Source: Mucilaginibacter sp. PAMB04168 (GTDB lineage: Bacteria > Bacteroidota > Bacteroidia > Sphingobacteriales > Sphingobacteriaceae). Taken from it: 64,000 bases of DNA. This document shows positions 9,067 to 22,029 of the stretch, piece after piece; positions within the stretch are counted from its first letter, which is position 1, and every line of letters starts with the position of its first letter. The translations under genes were made by a program, and so were the position numbers. Where the stretch lies: positions 2,976,001 through 3,040,000 of the forward strand of contig NZ_CP155079.2 of NCBI RefSeq assembly GCF_039634365.2, written 5' to 3'. The notes below the pieces were generated by a model. It ran no database searches, had not been told where the DNA came from, and saw only the letters and a list, made by a program, of their open reading frames with translations.

Positions 9067-9895
9067 TCTTTTGGTAGATGTTTTCTTTAGAATTGACCGT
9101 TTTGAATCTTTTTTTAAACGCATCAGACCGTATGGCCTCTTTGCTGCCCAGGCACAAAAAGCCAAGCGGGCATAAGCTGCGGTAAAATATGTCTAAAATC
9201 TTTTCTTGCAAAGCTGATTCAAAGTAAATGAAAACGTTACGGCAACTTATGAGTTGAAATTCGTTAAATACGTTATCAGAAATTAAATTATGTACCGAGA
9301 AGAGTGTGTTCTGCTTAAGCTCAGTGTGTATGGTGGCCGCATCATAAAGAATGGTGAAGTGATCGGTTATCGTACCAGGCAAACCCGAGTACTGGTAATT
9401 TTCGGCGTACGACTTAATTTTACGCAAGCTGTAAATGCCTTTTTTAGCTTCTTTAAGAACTTCTGTATTTATATCAGTGCCGTAAACAAATGATTTATTA
9501 CGCAAGCCGGCTTCTTTTAACAGAATAGCCATAGAATAAACCTCTTCACCAGATGAGCAGCCGGCACTCCACACCTTTATATGCTGAAATGTAGAGAGAT
9601 AAGGCAGTACCTGGTTGTTAAGCGCTTTATAAAAAAGCGGGTCGCGAAACATCTCGGTTACGTTAACGGTAACCTCCTCTAAAAAATGCTGAAAAAAGCT
9701 CAGGTCATTTACCAGGAGATGCTTCAAGTCATAATACCCTAGTCGCTTGAGCTGCATAACTCTGGATATACGCCTTTTCAATGACGCTTTAGAATAGCCG
9801 GAAAAGTCAAACCCGTGGATTTTCTTTACCAGGTTTACCAGATCATTGAGTTCAAGCGGTGTTAACGATGGTGCTTCTGTAGTTCCGTTAATCAT
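9056..9895 (-). CDS. CheR-type protein-glutamate O-methyltransferase
   Basis: A 279-residue protein with both CheR parts: an N-terminal helical domain (about residues 12-75) and an S-adenosylmethionine-binding domain. The motif SAGCSSGEE is at 110-118, GTDIN at 139-143, and the CheR signature SCRNVFIYF at 217-225. It transfers methyl groups from SAM to glutamates of a partner protein. It begins 3 nt after the large hybrid kinase and overlaps the CheB-like gene, so kinase, methyltransferase and methylesterase are translated together. In CheR/CheB/hybrid-kinase sets of this type the modified target is unclear; the CHASE3 kinase next door is a reasonable guess. Confidence 0.9.
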   Translation of the reverse strand: MINGTTEAPSLTPLELNDLVNLVKKIHGFDFSGYSKASLKRRISRVMQLKRLGYYDLKHLLVNDLSFFQHFLEEVTVNVTEMFRDPLFYKALNNQVLPYLSTFQHIKVWSAGCSSGEEVYSMAILLKEAGLRNKSFVYGTDINTEVLKEAKKGIYSLRKIKSYAENYQYSGLPGTITDHFTILYDAATIHTELKQNTLFSVHNLISDNVFNEFQLISCRNVFIYFESALQEKILDIFYRSLCPLGFLCLGSKEAIRSDAFKKRFKTVNSKENIYQKIGT

Positions 9896-9898
9896 ATA

Positions 9899-13336
<3,438 letters not shown>

Positions 13337-13424
13337 GTTATAGGCTAAGTATGTATACTTATGGTATGGTCAATACTTTGCTACACACCACAAGTCAAAG
13401 CTAATAATAAATAAGGTTAAATGA

Positions 13425-13466
13425 AAAAGGCGTTCATACTCCTGTTATGTTTAACAGACCGCCTTA
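13425..13466 (-). terminator. Terminator-like nested hairpin after the DMT-family gene
   Basis: Outer arms aaggcg and cgcctt enclose an inner ctgtta/taacag stem. Read on the minus strand, the outer arm is followed by a T-rich run. It lies just after the stop at 13475 and before the kinase promoter region. Confidence 0.45.
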
Positions 13467-13474
13467 ACCAGCTG

Positions 13475-13846
13475 CTACCACTTTTTAAACACCACGAACA
13501 CTGCTAAAATTATAAGTGCAAAACCTACAAAGTGGTTCCATGCCAGGCGTTCCGTTTTAAAAAAAACTGTAGTGAAGATTATAAAGATAGTGATGGTGAG
13601 CGCTTCCTGCAGCACTTTAAGCTGTAGTAAACTAAAAGGGCCGCCCTCAGCATTGTAACCAGCCTTGTTGGCTGGTACCTGAAACAGATACTCGAAAAAA
13701 GCAAGCCCCCAACTAATAAGGATTATAGCTATAAGCGGCAAGTTCTTTGACCATTGAAAATCCTTAAAACGCAGATGCCCGTACCAGGCAAAAGTCATAA
13801 ATGTATTAGATATAATAAGAAAGATTATCGTTTTTAAACCACGCAT
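13475..13846 (-). CDS. DMT-family (DUF486) small membrane protein
   Basis: About 123 residues with four hydrophobic helices. It includes the DUF486-typical segment SWGLAFFEYLFQVPANKAGY and the C-terminal helix pair ending FKKW. The family is placed in the drug/metabolite transporter group, but its substrate is not established. The ATG at 13846 is preferred over a TTG at 13855. It follows another small membrane-protein gene on the same strand after 31 nt. Confidence 0.8.
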   Translation of the reverse strand: MRGLKTIIFLIISNTFMTFAWYGHLRFKDFQWSKNLPLIAIILISWGLAFFEYLFQVPANKAGYNAEGGPFSLLQLKVLQEALTITIFIIFTTVFFKTERLAWNHFVGFALIILAVFVVFKKW

Positions 13847-13877
13847 GCCAATCAAAATAATAGCTTAGTCTGAGTAA

Positions 13878-14294
13878 TCACTTAATACCTTGCTCAAATT
13901 GGATAGCTGGCTTTGGCACGGCTAAGACACTAAGTATAGCTCCTGCAAACAGCAGGTACCAACCCCACTTAAACTTAATAAGCTTAGTTAAAAAGCCAGC
14001 CATACCTTTAAAAGGTATAAAACTGAATGTGTTGTGAACTTTTAGTTGAGCTGCGATGTACACAAGTACAACCAATACAAGGCCAGCCCATGCGGCTATG
14101 CGTGAAACTTTGTATTGTTTGAGCACAATGCCTGCAATGCCTACAATGGCAACCAGCAGTACCACCATACCGTAAGGTTTGTTCAAATCGTACAAATCCC
14201 AGCTAACTACACCAAACGGACGTAGTAACGGGCACCATGTGGCTGCCATAAGCAGCACAAAACCGGCAAATGCTATAAATGCTTTGGGCGACAT
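13878..14294 (-). CDS. Hypothetical four-helix membrane protein
   Basis: A 138-residue protein with about four hydrophobic segments (near residues 5-23, 42-58, 66-84 and 109-127) and short loops. No catalytic motif is recognised, and the family is not identified. It is co-oriented with the DMT-family gene downstream and separated from gldC by a perfect AT-rich inverted repeat, so it probably starts a two-gene transcript. Confidence 0.6.
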   Translation of the reverse strand: MSPKAFIAFAGFVLLMAATWCPLLRPFGVVSWDLYDLNKPYGMVVLLVAIVGIAGIVLKQYKVSRIAAWAGLVLVVLVYIAAQLKVHNTFSFIPFKGMAGFLTKLIKFKWGWYLLFAGAILSVLAVPKPAIQFEQGIK

Positions 14295-14334
14295 TAGGTT
14301 TAATGATTAGGATATTCTGATGAAAGGAAGATAA

Positions 14335-14381
14335 TGAAAAATAATATACAGCCGACAATATCTTATGTATATTATTTTTCA
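14335..14381. repeat. Perfect 16-bp AT-rich inverted repeat (possible terminator)
   Basis: Arms at 14335-14350 and 14366-14381 are exact reverse complements (tgaaaaataatataca) around a 15-nt loop. The repeat sits between the gldC stop (14413, minus strand) and the start of the next gene (14294). It may terminate the helicase-gldC transcript, although the stem is unusually poor in GC. Confidence 0.6.
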
Positions 14382-14412
14382 CTACTGCTCGGAACAACAA
14401 TTAAATTGTTCA

Positions 14413-14742
14413 CTACTTTACAATCTCCATCTTCTCGGCGAAGTGGACGCAGTAATCGCGCAGGTCTTCGACAATGTTTTTCTCGTTGGTGGCACGCAAA
14501 AAGCTGTCTCCCTGGGTTTGCAGGGTTTCAAAAAAGAAACGTTTCATTTCATCAACCGGCATATCGTTAGTCCACAGGTTAATGCTTAACGTGTTCTTAT
14601 AATTATGGTCCCACACGCTCAGCATAAATGCCTTGGCGGGTACTGCATCTTTATTTTCAGCGTCGGTAGATTCCCAGGTAATGTTTTGAGGAACATTGTT
14701 ATCGTCCAGATCTACTATCAGTTTTATTTCAGCTCTTTTCAT
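14413..14742 (-). CDS. gldC: Gliding-motility protein GldC
   Basis: A 109-residue soluble protein beginning MKRAEIKLIVDLDDNNVP, with ITWESTDA and the central SVWDHNYKNTLSINLWT. Both the length and these segments fit GldC, a small cytoplasmic protein found throughout Bacteroidota and named for its effect on gliding. Its molecular role is unsettled, and many non-gliding species carry it. It lies 5 nt after a small membrane-protein gene, in an apparent operon that starts with the helicase. Confidence 0.85.
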   Translation of the reverse strand: MKRAEIKLIVDLDDNNVPQNITWESTDAENKDAVPAKAFMLSVWDHNYKNTLSINLWTNDMPVDEMKRFFFETLQTQGDSFLRATNEKNIVEDLRDYCVHFAEKMEIVK

Positions 14743-14747
14743 TTAAA

Positions 14748-15020
14748 TTACTGTCTTACAAATAAATATATAACAACGGTAAGTATGATGAAGCTAAGCT
14801 CCACCATCCATAATGTTTTAGTGTTTAAAAAGAAATTCCGGAAAATCATATCCAAAAACCACAAAATCATACCGAACAGCAAATAAATCAGCGCAATAGT
14901 ACCGGTCCATTGCTTAAACTCACTGCCGGTTACACTCACCGGTTTAAAAAACCAGGTAATAGCAGCCAATACAATTAAAAATGCCGTTGCAAAGTTTAAA
15001 GGTGTTAATCGAAGTTTCAT
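14748..15020 (-). CDS. Hypothetical three-helix membrane protein
   Basis: A 90-residue protein with three hydrophobic segments (about residues 8-26, 38-58 and 68-87). No family is recognised. It begins 3 nt after the helicase stop and ends 5 nt before gldC, so it is an integral member of a helicase-membrane protein-gldC operon. Confidence 0.6.
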   Translation of the reverse strand: MKLRLTPLNFATAFLIVLAAITWFFKPVSVTGSEFKQWTGTIALIYLLFGMILWFLDMIFRNFFLNTKTLWMVELSFIILTVVIYLFVRQ

Positions 15021-15023
15021 TGA

Positions 15024-16367
15024 CTATTTTTTTCGGAATGATTTACCGCGCGTAGTTTTGGGTTTACCATGCTTTTTGGCAAGCGTTTGTTTGTGGCCCA
15101 AGGATGGCTTTTTTTCAACGCGTTCTTTTTTCTCATGAAATGCACCTTTAAACTCCGGATCATGACGGCGCTTTTGCATGTCAATTTCCCGCGCTTGGTC
15201 CTGCCGCTCTTCATAAGGTGTTTCTTCTACAAAAACGTCTTGCGGTAAAGGCAAAACTTGTATAGGTTGCCTAATTAGCTTTTCTACCTGCTCCAGGTAA
15301 TATTCCTCGGCCGGATTACAAAAGGTAATTGCTTCGCCTGATTGTAAAGCACGACCGGTACGACCAATTCTATGCACATAATCTTCAATAACTATAGGCA
15401 CATCAAAATTAATTACATGGCTTACATTGCTCACATCAATACCGCGCGAAGCTACATCGGTGGCTACCAATATTTTTACCTCATCCTCCTTAAAAGCATT
15501 AATTGAATTTATACGGGTATTTTGACCTTTGTTGGCATGCAGTACTTTTACCTGCTTATCGTCAAACTTGCGCACTAAAAACTTATAAACGTCTTCGGCA
15601 GCGGCGCGGGTTTTGCAAAATACAATAAGCTTTTTAAGCTCCTCGTCCCTATCCAGCAGTTTGCGCAGCAAGTTTATTTTAGTTTTAATATTAGGCACAT
15701 AATACAGGTACTGGCTAATAGTTTGTGCCGGCGTTGCCTGCGGTGTAATCTCAATCACTGTTGGAAACTCCAAAAAATTGCCCGAGAGTATCTGCACCTT
15801 ATCAGACATGGTGGCCGAAAACAGCAGGTTTTGACGCTTGCGTGGTACCACTTCCAAAATGCGGTTTATCTGTGGCATAAAGCCCATGTCCATCATCTTG
15901 TCGGCTTCGTCTAACACCAAAAATTGCAATGGCTTGGTATTAATGTGTCCCGCTAAATAGATATCCAAAAATCTGCCTGGAGTGGCTACGATAATATCCA
16001 CACCCTTATTGATCGTTTCTATTTGCGTTTTGGGGCCAAGACCACCATATATAATAACAGTCCGCAAATCGGTGTTTACAGCAAAGCTGCGGATGTTTTC
16101 TTCAATTTGCATAGCCAGTTCGCGGGTAGGCGCCAAAATAAGTGCACGTGCATCATTCCCCTGCGCATACTTAAGCTTCATGAGCATTGGCAGCACATAC
16201 GCTGCAGTTTTGCCGGTTCCGGTTTGGGCAATACCTAATACATCCTGGCCATTTAATATAGGAGGTATAGCTTTTTGCTGTATAGGCGTAGCCTCAGTAT
16301 AGCCGGCATCGGCAACAGCATTTAGTATTTGCCGGTTAAAATTAAATTCATCGAAAGGTACGCCCAT
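15024..16367 (-). CDS. DEAD-box RNA helicase, RhlE type
   Basis: About 447 residues with the full DEAD-box motif set: a Q-motif (TEATPIQQKAIP), AQTGTGKT, PTRELA, LDEADKMM, FSATMS, ATDVASRGID and HRIGRTGR. The C-terminal 70 residues are strongly basic (KK and RK clusters), the usual RNA-binding tail of RhlE-like enzymes. They unwind short RNA duplexes in ribosome assembly and mRNA turnover. An in-frame TTG at 16376 lies inside a TATCTTTG promoter-like box (16381-16374 on the minus strand), so the ATG at 16367 is preferred; this implies a very short leader. Confidence 0.92.
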   Translation of the reverse strand: MGVPFDEFNFNRQILNAVADAGYTEATPIQQKAIPPILNGQDVLGIAQTGTGKTAAYVLPMLMKLKYAQGNDARALILAPTRELAMQIEENIRSFAVNTDLRTVIIYGGLGPKTQIETINKGVDIIVATPGRFLDIYLAGHINTKPLQFLVLDEADKMMDMGFMPQINRILEVVPRKRQNLLFSATMSDKVQILSGNFLEFPTVIEITPQATPAQTISQYLYYVPNIKTKINLLRKLLDRDEELKKLIVFCKTRAAAEDVYKFLVRKFDDKQVKVLHANKGQNTRINSINAFKEDEVKILVATDVASRGIDVSNVSHVINFDVPIVIEDYVHRIGRTGRALQSGEAITFCNPAEEYYLEQVEKLIRQPIQVLPLPQDVFVEETPYEERQDQAREIDMQKRRHDPEFKGAFHEKKERVEKKPSLGHKQTLAKKHGKPKTTRGKSFRKK

Positions 16368-16545
16368 AGCCGGCAAAGATACGTTTTACTTTTTTAGTAG
16401 GGAAGCAAGCGAGCGGCCAAGCTTGATAATGAGCTGGTTTTTGACGTTTATTTGAAAATAAATATTTAACTTAATAACCTTAAATAGTAAAACAAAATAT
16501 TTCAAAAGGCATTATACCTTAAATTTTCTGTCCCCACTCTATCAC

Positions 16546-17628
16546 ATGTCATTACCCTCCTCATCATATATACCATCGTTGGATGGATTACGCGGTATTT
16601 CTATCTTATTAGTATTTGTTGCGCACATCGGATTTGAAAAGATTGTGCCAGGTGGGCTGGGTGTAACCATATTTTTCTTTATCAGCGGTTATTTAATTAC
16701 CTCGCTGCTTATCAGTGAGATAAACAATACAGGGTCGATCCATTTTAAGCTATTTTTTATTCGGCGGCTTATGCGGCTTTATCCGCCGCTGTTGTTCATG
16801 ATCTGCCTTTTCTACCTATATCTGTTTTTTACTAATCAGGGTATTAATGTATACGAGGTACTGGCATCGTTATTTTACTATGAAAATTATTACTTCTATT
16901 ATCACCCCGACCCTGCACACAGCTCGGATATTTGTAAGGTGCTTTGGTCTTTGGTGGTAGAAGAGCATTTTTATTTAGTTTTTCCTGCCTTATTCTGGCT
17001 GATATATAAATCGCCAAAAGCTTTAATGACCATGCTGATTGTGTTACTTTTTGTACCACTTGTTTTTCGCTTGTGGGGCATTATGATGTATGGAAGTACG
17101 GGAGATATTACAGAACGCTACACTTACTTGCTTACCCATACCCGGTTTGATTCAATTATATACGGGTGCTTAGCCAGCGTACTTCTTCATATATACAACT
17201 CTGCTGTTTATGTAAAAATCATCTCTAACAAATGGGTATTTGCAGCTGCGGCACTTACCATTGTGGCCTGCCTGGTTGTAAGGAACGGGGCTTTTAGAAA
17301 CACCATCAGATATTCCATACAAGGCCTTTCCCTTTTAGTGTTAATACCAGCAGTGGTAAATATTCCAGTTTATCAAAACCTAAGGACACTACTATCCAAC
17401 CGGGCATTGGTTTTTGTAGGTAAGCTGAGTTATTCCATTTACCTAACGCATATGACCGCCATTGGTTCGCTGGCATTCATCCGTAAAAACGGGCATCCGT
17501 TGTTGTTTTACGTCCTGGTTATACTGCTTACCGCAGCTTTATCAGTGTTCAGTTATCAATTTATAGAAAAACCTTTTGCCAAGCTCCGTACTCGTTACCG
17601 CGCCAAGCAACGGCTTACTTTGGCCTGA
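16546..17628 (+). CDS. Acyltransferase family 3 membrane protein
   Basis: A 360-residue integral membrane protein with about ten helices. The family hallmark PSLDGLRGISILLVFVAHI opens it, followed by FFFISGYLITSLL and RRLMRLYPPLL. Later it shows VVEEHFYLVFP and SYSIYLTHM, both typical. Such proteins O-acylate (often O-acetylate) sugars of surface glycans or lipids using cytoplasmic acyl-CoA. No glycan-synthesis genes adjoin it, so the acceptor is unknown. It stands alone between a divergent helicase and a FtsX-like permease. Confidence 0.9.
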   Translation: MSLPSSSYIPSLDGLRGISILLVFVAHIGFEKIVPGGLGVTIFFFISGYLITSLLISEINNTGSIHFKLFFIRRLMRLYPPLLFMICLFYLYLFFTNQGINVYEVLASLFYYENYYFYYHPDPAHSSDICKVLWSLVVEEHFYLVFPALFWLIYKSPKALMTMLIVLLFVPLVFRLWGIMMYGSTGDITERYTYLLTHTRFDSIIYGCLASVLLHIYNSAVYVKIISNKWVFAAAALTIVACLVVRNGAFRNTIRYSIQGLSLLVLIPAVVNIPVYQNLRTLLSNRALVFVGKLSYSIYLTHMTAIGSLAFIRKNGHPLLFYVLVILLTAALSVFSYQFIEKPFAKLRTRYRAKQRLTLA

Positions 17629-17773
17629 ACACACTGACCAATAGCGAACAGGAATTGTATCAGAATCGAACACTGAACTGCATTAATCTACAGTAAAGAA
17701 CTGAAAACAAACACCTTACATATATGGTATGTAATTAGCCACAATTGCTGCGTATTACCTTAACTGCAGCATC

Positions 17774-20152
17774 ATGATTAAAAACTACCTTAAAACTGCC
17801 TGGCGTAATCTGTTACGCAGCAAAGTGTACTCACTTATAGCGGTTATTGGTTTGGCCATTGGCTTATCAGTAAGTACCTTATTGTTTTGGGGAGTTGATG
17901 ACGAACTGCAGTATGATACCGCATGGCCTGACGCGGCAAACATATATCGTTTAAACGCCAGGATAAAAATGAGCGATGATGTGTACAATACCTGGACAAA
18001 TACTCCCGCTCCTATTGCTGCTACAGCACTTCGCACCTTCCCCGGTGTAGAAATGGCCGTTCGTTATAATCGCGAGCAAATGCTGGTTAGCCAGGGCGAA
18101 GAACATATCATGGAAAAGAACGTGGCCTACACCGAGCCATCATTCTTCAAGATGTTTCATGTGAAGTTATTGAGGGGATCCGAGCAGGTGGCCCTGAGCG
18201 CTATTAACAACGTAGTACTCAGCCGTGACGCCGCTGTAAAATACTTCGGCTCTATAAACAATGCTGTGGGTAAAACACTTACTTTGAGCGAAAAGCTTGA
18301 GCCTTATACAGTATCGGCCATTATGGAAAACATGCCTGAGCGCAGTACGGTACGCATGGATATGCTGCTGTCGTTAGACATGGTTCGAAAAAATTATGGC
18401 GGTAACGGCAACTGGAAAACTATAGATGAGGATTGGGGAAACTTCTATTTTACTACCTTTTTACGTCTTAAACCTGGCACCAACGTTAATCAACTTGCAA
18501 AGCAGCTGTCTGCCATACATGTAAAAAACAATGGTTATGTAAAAGCAGGCGATGTGACCTACATATGCCAACCCTTGAATATGCTGCGTTTATATAACGC
18601 CGACCTCTCGCCATCGGGTATAAAGATTGTACGTTTCTTCATGATTATAGGTGTGCTTATTTTATTGATAGCAGTTATTAATTACATCAACCTTTCCACA
18701 GCACGCGCCACCAAACGGGCAAAAGAAGTTGGTTTACGTCGTACCATTGGAGCAAGCCGCCAACAATTACTTATACAGTTTGTAACTGAGTTTATACTAA
18801 TTTTTATTGCAGCATTACTACTGGCCGCAGCATTGATGCCCGTGCTAACTCCATTTTACCAGGAAATAAGCGGCAAGCTGTATACCATAGATTACTGGAA
18901 GCTGTCAACTATTAAAATTGTGGGCTGGGTTGCGTTAGGCACGATTATACTGGCCAGTGTGTACCCTGCCTGGATTTTATCTTCATTTAACCCTAACGAT
19001 GTATTGAAAGCTAATTTTAATAAAGCGGCTCGAGGCGGCTGGCTGCGTAAAGGATTAGTTATTATGCAATTTACTTTTTCCGTATTGCTGATTATCTGCA
19101 CTATTGTAATAACCAAGCAGCTTAATTTTATACAAACCAAAAACTTAGGTTATGATCGCGAAAACGTATTGATGGTGCCTCTTAATGGTAAAGTAAGCTC
19201 GCAGCTGCAAAGAGTAATGCATGAACTGAAATCCGACAAAAGCATCAGGGACGTAAGCTTTGCATCGGGCTTTTTGCTGGCCATGGGCGGATCTACCGAT
19301 AACATTAACTGGCCGGGTAAGGTGAACAACCAGGCACACATTAGCCCTATGCAAATAGCAGCTAACTTTACAACGGCAATGCAAATGAAGTTTGCAGATG
19401 GACAAGGTTTTACTGGCTCCCCTGCAGATAGCGCCTACTATCTCATCAATGAATCGGCCGCACGTATGATGGCGCTAAAACATCCCGTAGGCACGATAAT
19501 TAACCTTTGGGGTAAGCAGGGCGAGATAAAAGGCGTAATAAAAGACTTCAACAACGCATCGTTGAAAGAAGAGATAAAGCCAACCATCTTCAGTGCTGTA
19601 CAGGCGAGTGAATTTGGCGGTTATTTGTATATAAGGGCACGGGCCGAAGCTGCAAAGCAAGCTATTGCCAAAACAGAAGAACTTTATAAATCGATTGACA
19701 ATATACGTCCGTTTGAATACCGCTTTTTGGATGAGGATTTTGACGCCATGTACCGTAAAGATATACAGACTGCAAAGCTATTTAAAGCTTTTGCCGGTGT
19801 TGCTATATTACTGAGTTGTTTAGGACTATTTGGGTTGGCGGTGTTTACAGCAGAACGCCGCACTAAGGAGATTGGCATACGTAAGGTTTTAGGTGCCAGC
19901 GTACAAAGCATCTCGTTTTTGATTTCAAAAGAATTTACCGGACTCGTCATAATAGCCAACCTTATAGCCTGGCCTATTGCCTGGTACATCATGCACCAAT
20001 GGATGCAGGAGTTTACCTATCGTACCGAAATTAGCTGGTATATATTCGTCATAGCCGGTTTTTTTTCACTATTACTTGCCATAATTACAGTAAGTTCTCA
20101 GGCCGTTAAGGCTGCCATTGTAAATCCGGTGAAGAGCTTAAAAACAGAATAG
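17774..20152 (+). CDS. FtsX/MacB-type ABC transporter permease
   Basis: A 792-residue protein with two repeats of a large periplasmic domain plus FtsX-type membrane helices. The N-terminus reads MIKNYLKTAWRNLLRSKVYSLIAVIGLAIG. Helices lie near residues 20-40, 288-308, 335-365, 380-400, 425-445, 675-695, 720-745 and 760-780. FtsX segments such as RTKEIGIRKVLGAS (about 697-710) and KEVGLRRTIGAS appear in both halves. It has no ATPase domain, and no ATPase gene is adjacent. Bacteroidota carry many such orphan permeases, which probably pair with a shared ATPase. The exported substrate is unknown; lipoprotein or antibiotic-peptide handling is typical of the family. Confidence 0.88.
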   Translation: MIKNYLKTAWRNLLRSKVYSLIAVIGLAIGLSVSTLLFWGVDDELQYDTAWPDAANIYRLNARIKMSDDVYNTWTNTPAPIAATALRTFPGVEMAVRYNREQMLVSQGEEHIMEKNVAYTEPSFFKMFHVKLLRGSEQVALSAINNVVLSRDAAVKYFGSINNAVGKTLTLSEKLEPYTVSAIMENMPERSTVRMDMLLSLDMVRKNYGGNGNWKTIDEDWGNFYFTTFLRLKPGTNVNQLAKQLSAIHVKNNGYVKAGDVTYICQPLNMLRLYNADLSPSGIKIVRFFMIIGVLILLIAVINYINLSTARATKRAKEVGLRRTIGASRQQLLIQFVTEFILIFIAALLLAAALMPVLTPFYQEISGKLYTIDYWKLSTIKIVGWVALGTIILASVYPAWILSSFNPNDVLKANFNKAARGGWLRKGLVIMQFTFSVLLIICTIVITKQLNFIQTKNLGYDRENVLMVPLNGKVSSQLQRVMHELKSDKSIRDVSFASGFLLAMGGSTDNINWPGKVNNQAHISPMQIAANFTTAMQMKFADGQGFTGSPADSAYYLINESAARMMALKHPVGTIINLWGKQGEIKGVIKDFNNASLKEEIKPTIFSAVQASEFGGYLYIRARAEAAKQAIAKTEELYKSIDNIRPFEYRFLDEDFDAMYRKDIQTAKLFKAFAGVAILLSCLGLFGLAVFTAERRTKEIGIRKVLGASVQSISFLISKEFTGLVIIANLIAWPIAWYIMHQWMQEFTYRTEISWYIFVIAGFFSLLLAIITVSSQAVKAAIVNPVKSLKTE

Positions 20153-20256
20153 CTTGCGTTATTTGTGTAAACAGGGTTAATCAATTCAAAAGGCTGTCGA
20201 TAACATTGTTCCTCGAAACAATTTTTGCTCGCCTTAAAGCATGATATGCTCTATAT

Positions 20257-22029
20257 TCAATTCTTGGATATTTCAAGTGACTTAAAATTAAATCCACCCT
20301 CGTCAGCAATCACTTTAATTTTGTTGGAGCCTTTATCAAGCTTAATCCCTTTCACCACAACTTCATGCCAAGCTTTAGATGGTACTGTTATGGCAAGGGG
20401 AATGCTGGTTGATTTCCCACCAGTAATCACAGAAACCTTTCCTTTTCCGACTTCGGATGAAACGGTTAGTTTTACAGTATAAGTCCCCTTGGCTTTTACG
20501 TCGATGGTATACTGCAACCATTCGCTGTCTTCAATGCTAAATATGTGATAGCCGGTATCATCCGCCTCAATATCTACCCCATCATTACGATAAGCACGTC
20601 CGCGGTTACCTTGTGTGCGTACACCCGGTGTGTACTGGTAACTTGAAGTATCTTTGTCGTAATAGGCCATACGCTGACTCCCAAGGTCGTAATCTACTGC
20701 GTTGATAGTAGCGTTTTTGGTTACGATGTGTTTTTTGAAAGGCACCGTTGCCGAGCTCTGTACTTGCCTGAACATCGCGTCAGTCACATCACGGTGATAA
20801 GTGGTGTTTTCTAATTTTATATTCTCCAGGAATTCGTCTAACGCGGCAATGGCTTCTTGTTGGGCAGGTTTATCTCCCTTACCGTTCCAGTAATTAAGCA
20901 GTTTTTGATACGACGGCGTCAATTTAATTTCGAGCGGATTATTGATGCCGATTTTCTTTTCCTGCCACCAGCTCCAGCCTATGTTATGGCCTTCCACTAA
21001 TTTGATAGCCTCGGTAAACCAAGTATTCGAATTTTCGCCCGATTCGCCCAACCAAAGGGGCACATTGTGTTCCTTACTCATTTTGAGGAAGTTTTGAATT
21101 GAGCCGTCATTATTGAAATTGCCATATTTATGAAAACTCAGCACCATGTTATTATCCCATAGCGGAAAGATGCCATTATAATTGTTACCAAAGCCATTCC
21201 CTTCAATAATGATAATGTGTTTTTTATCTACTTCGCGTATAGCATTAGTGATGTTGACCATCAGCTGCCGTAGCTGAACATTCTTGGTTTCTGCTGTCCC
21301 CCGTTTATCATCTGCCTTTTCAAAACCCCAGTTTGGTTCATTAATGATATCGTAGCCGCCAATGTAGGGTTCGTTGGCATAACGCTGAGCCAATTTTTTC
21401 CAAAGCGCAATCATTTTTTGCTGATTGGCCGGGCTGTCCCACAAAGAGGGCTTTGCAGCGTCCCGATCAGATATAGCCAGGTCATTACCTTGCCCGCCCG
21501 GAGCAGCATGTAAGTCGAGTATCAAATACATGTGATTGGCTTTACACCACTTTAACAAGCTGTCAGTTAAAGCAAATCCCTTTTCAATCCAGGTATTTTG
21601 ACCCGTTACCGGCTCTTGCTCAACCGGTAAAGTATACAAGCCATAATGCATAGGTAGCCTGATGGAGTTGAAACCCCATGACGCCATGGAGTCAACATCG
21701 ATTTTACGGGTGTGATTGGTAAGCCATTTATCATAAAATTTCTGCGCATATGCCGGGCTGGTCACTTCTTCTATTTTTGCTTTTATGCGGTACTGCTGAC
21801 CTACGTTACCAAGCCTGAACATGTATCCCTCCTGCAACATCCATCCGCCTAAACCCATTCCTCTAAGTAAAACTTTCTTGCCATTTGCGTCGGTAATGAA
21901 CTGGCCTTGCGCTTTCAGAAAGGTTTGCCCATTACCTTTTACAGATAACAATAAAAATATAGTAAGTAAGGATAGAACTAATTGGCGATACGCTTTTAAC
22001 CGGATGAAACGTTTGGCTCTGATGTTCAT
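20257..22029 (-). CDS. Secreted glycoside hydrolase family 5 enzyme with C-terminal CBM6
   Basis: A 590-residue protein. A hydrophobic leader (about 15-34) precedes a GH5 TIM barrel (about 38-375). RLPMHYG is at 124-130. The predicted acid/base is Glu231 in INEPNWG, and the nucleophile is Glu329 in LGESGEN. A linker leads to a CBM6-like carbohydrate-binding module (about 432-588), with AVDYDLGSQRMAYYD, a YRNDGVDIE segment and SEWLQYTIDV. GH5 covers many beta-glycanases; the substrate could be a beta-1,3- or beta-1,4-glycan. It is read away from the PL6 gene across a 358-nt divergent region and borders the uronate-utilisation genes, but is not in their operon. Confidence 0.87.
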   Translation of the reverse strand: MNIRAKRFIRLKAYRQLVLSLLTIFLLLSVKGNGQTFLKAQGQFITDANGKKVLLRGMGLGGWMLQEGYMFRLGNVGQQYRIKAKIEEVTSPAYAQKFYDKWLTNHTRKIDVDSMASWGFNSIRLPMHYGLYTLPVEQEPVTGQNTWIEKGFALTDSLLKWCKANHMYLILDLHAAPGGQGNDLAISDRDAAKPSLWDSPANQQKMIALWKKLAQRYANEPYIGGYDIINEPNWGFEKADDKRGTAETKNVQLRQLMVNITNAIREVDKKHIIIIEGNGFGNNYNGIFPLWDNNMVLSFHKYGNFNNDGSIQNFLKMSKEHNVPLWLGESGENSNTWFTEAIKLVEGHNIGWSWWQEKKIGINNPLEIKLTPSYQKLLNYWNGKGDKPAQQEAIAALDEFLENIKLENTTYHRDVTDAMFRQVQSSATVPFKKHIVTKNATINAVDYDLGSQRMAYYDKDTSSYQYTPGVRTQGNRGRAYRNDGVDIEADDTGYHIFSIEDSEWLQYTIDVKAKGTYTVKLTVSSEVGKGKVSVITGGKSTSIPLAITVPSKAWHEVVVKGIKLDKGSNKIKVIADEGGFNFKSLEISKN

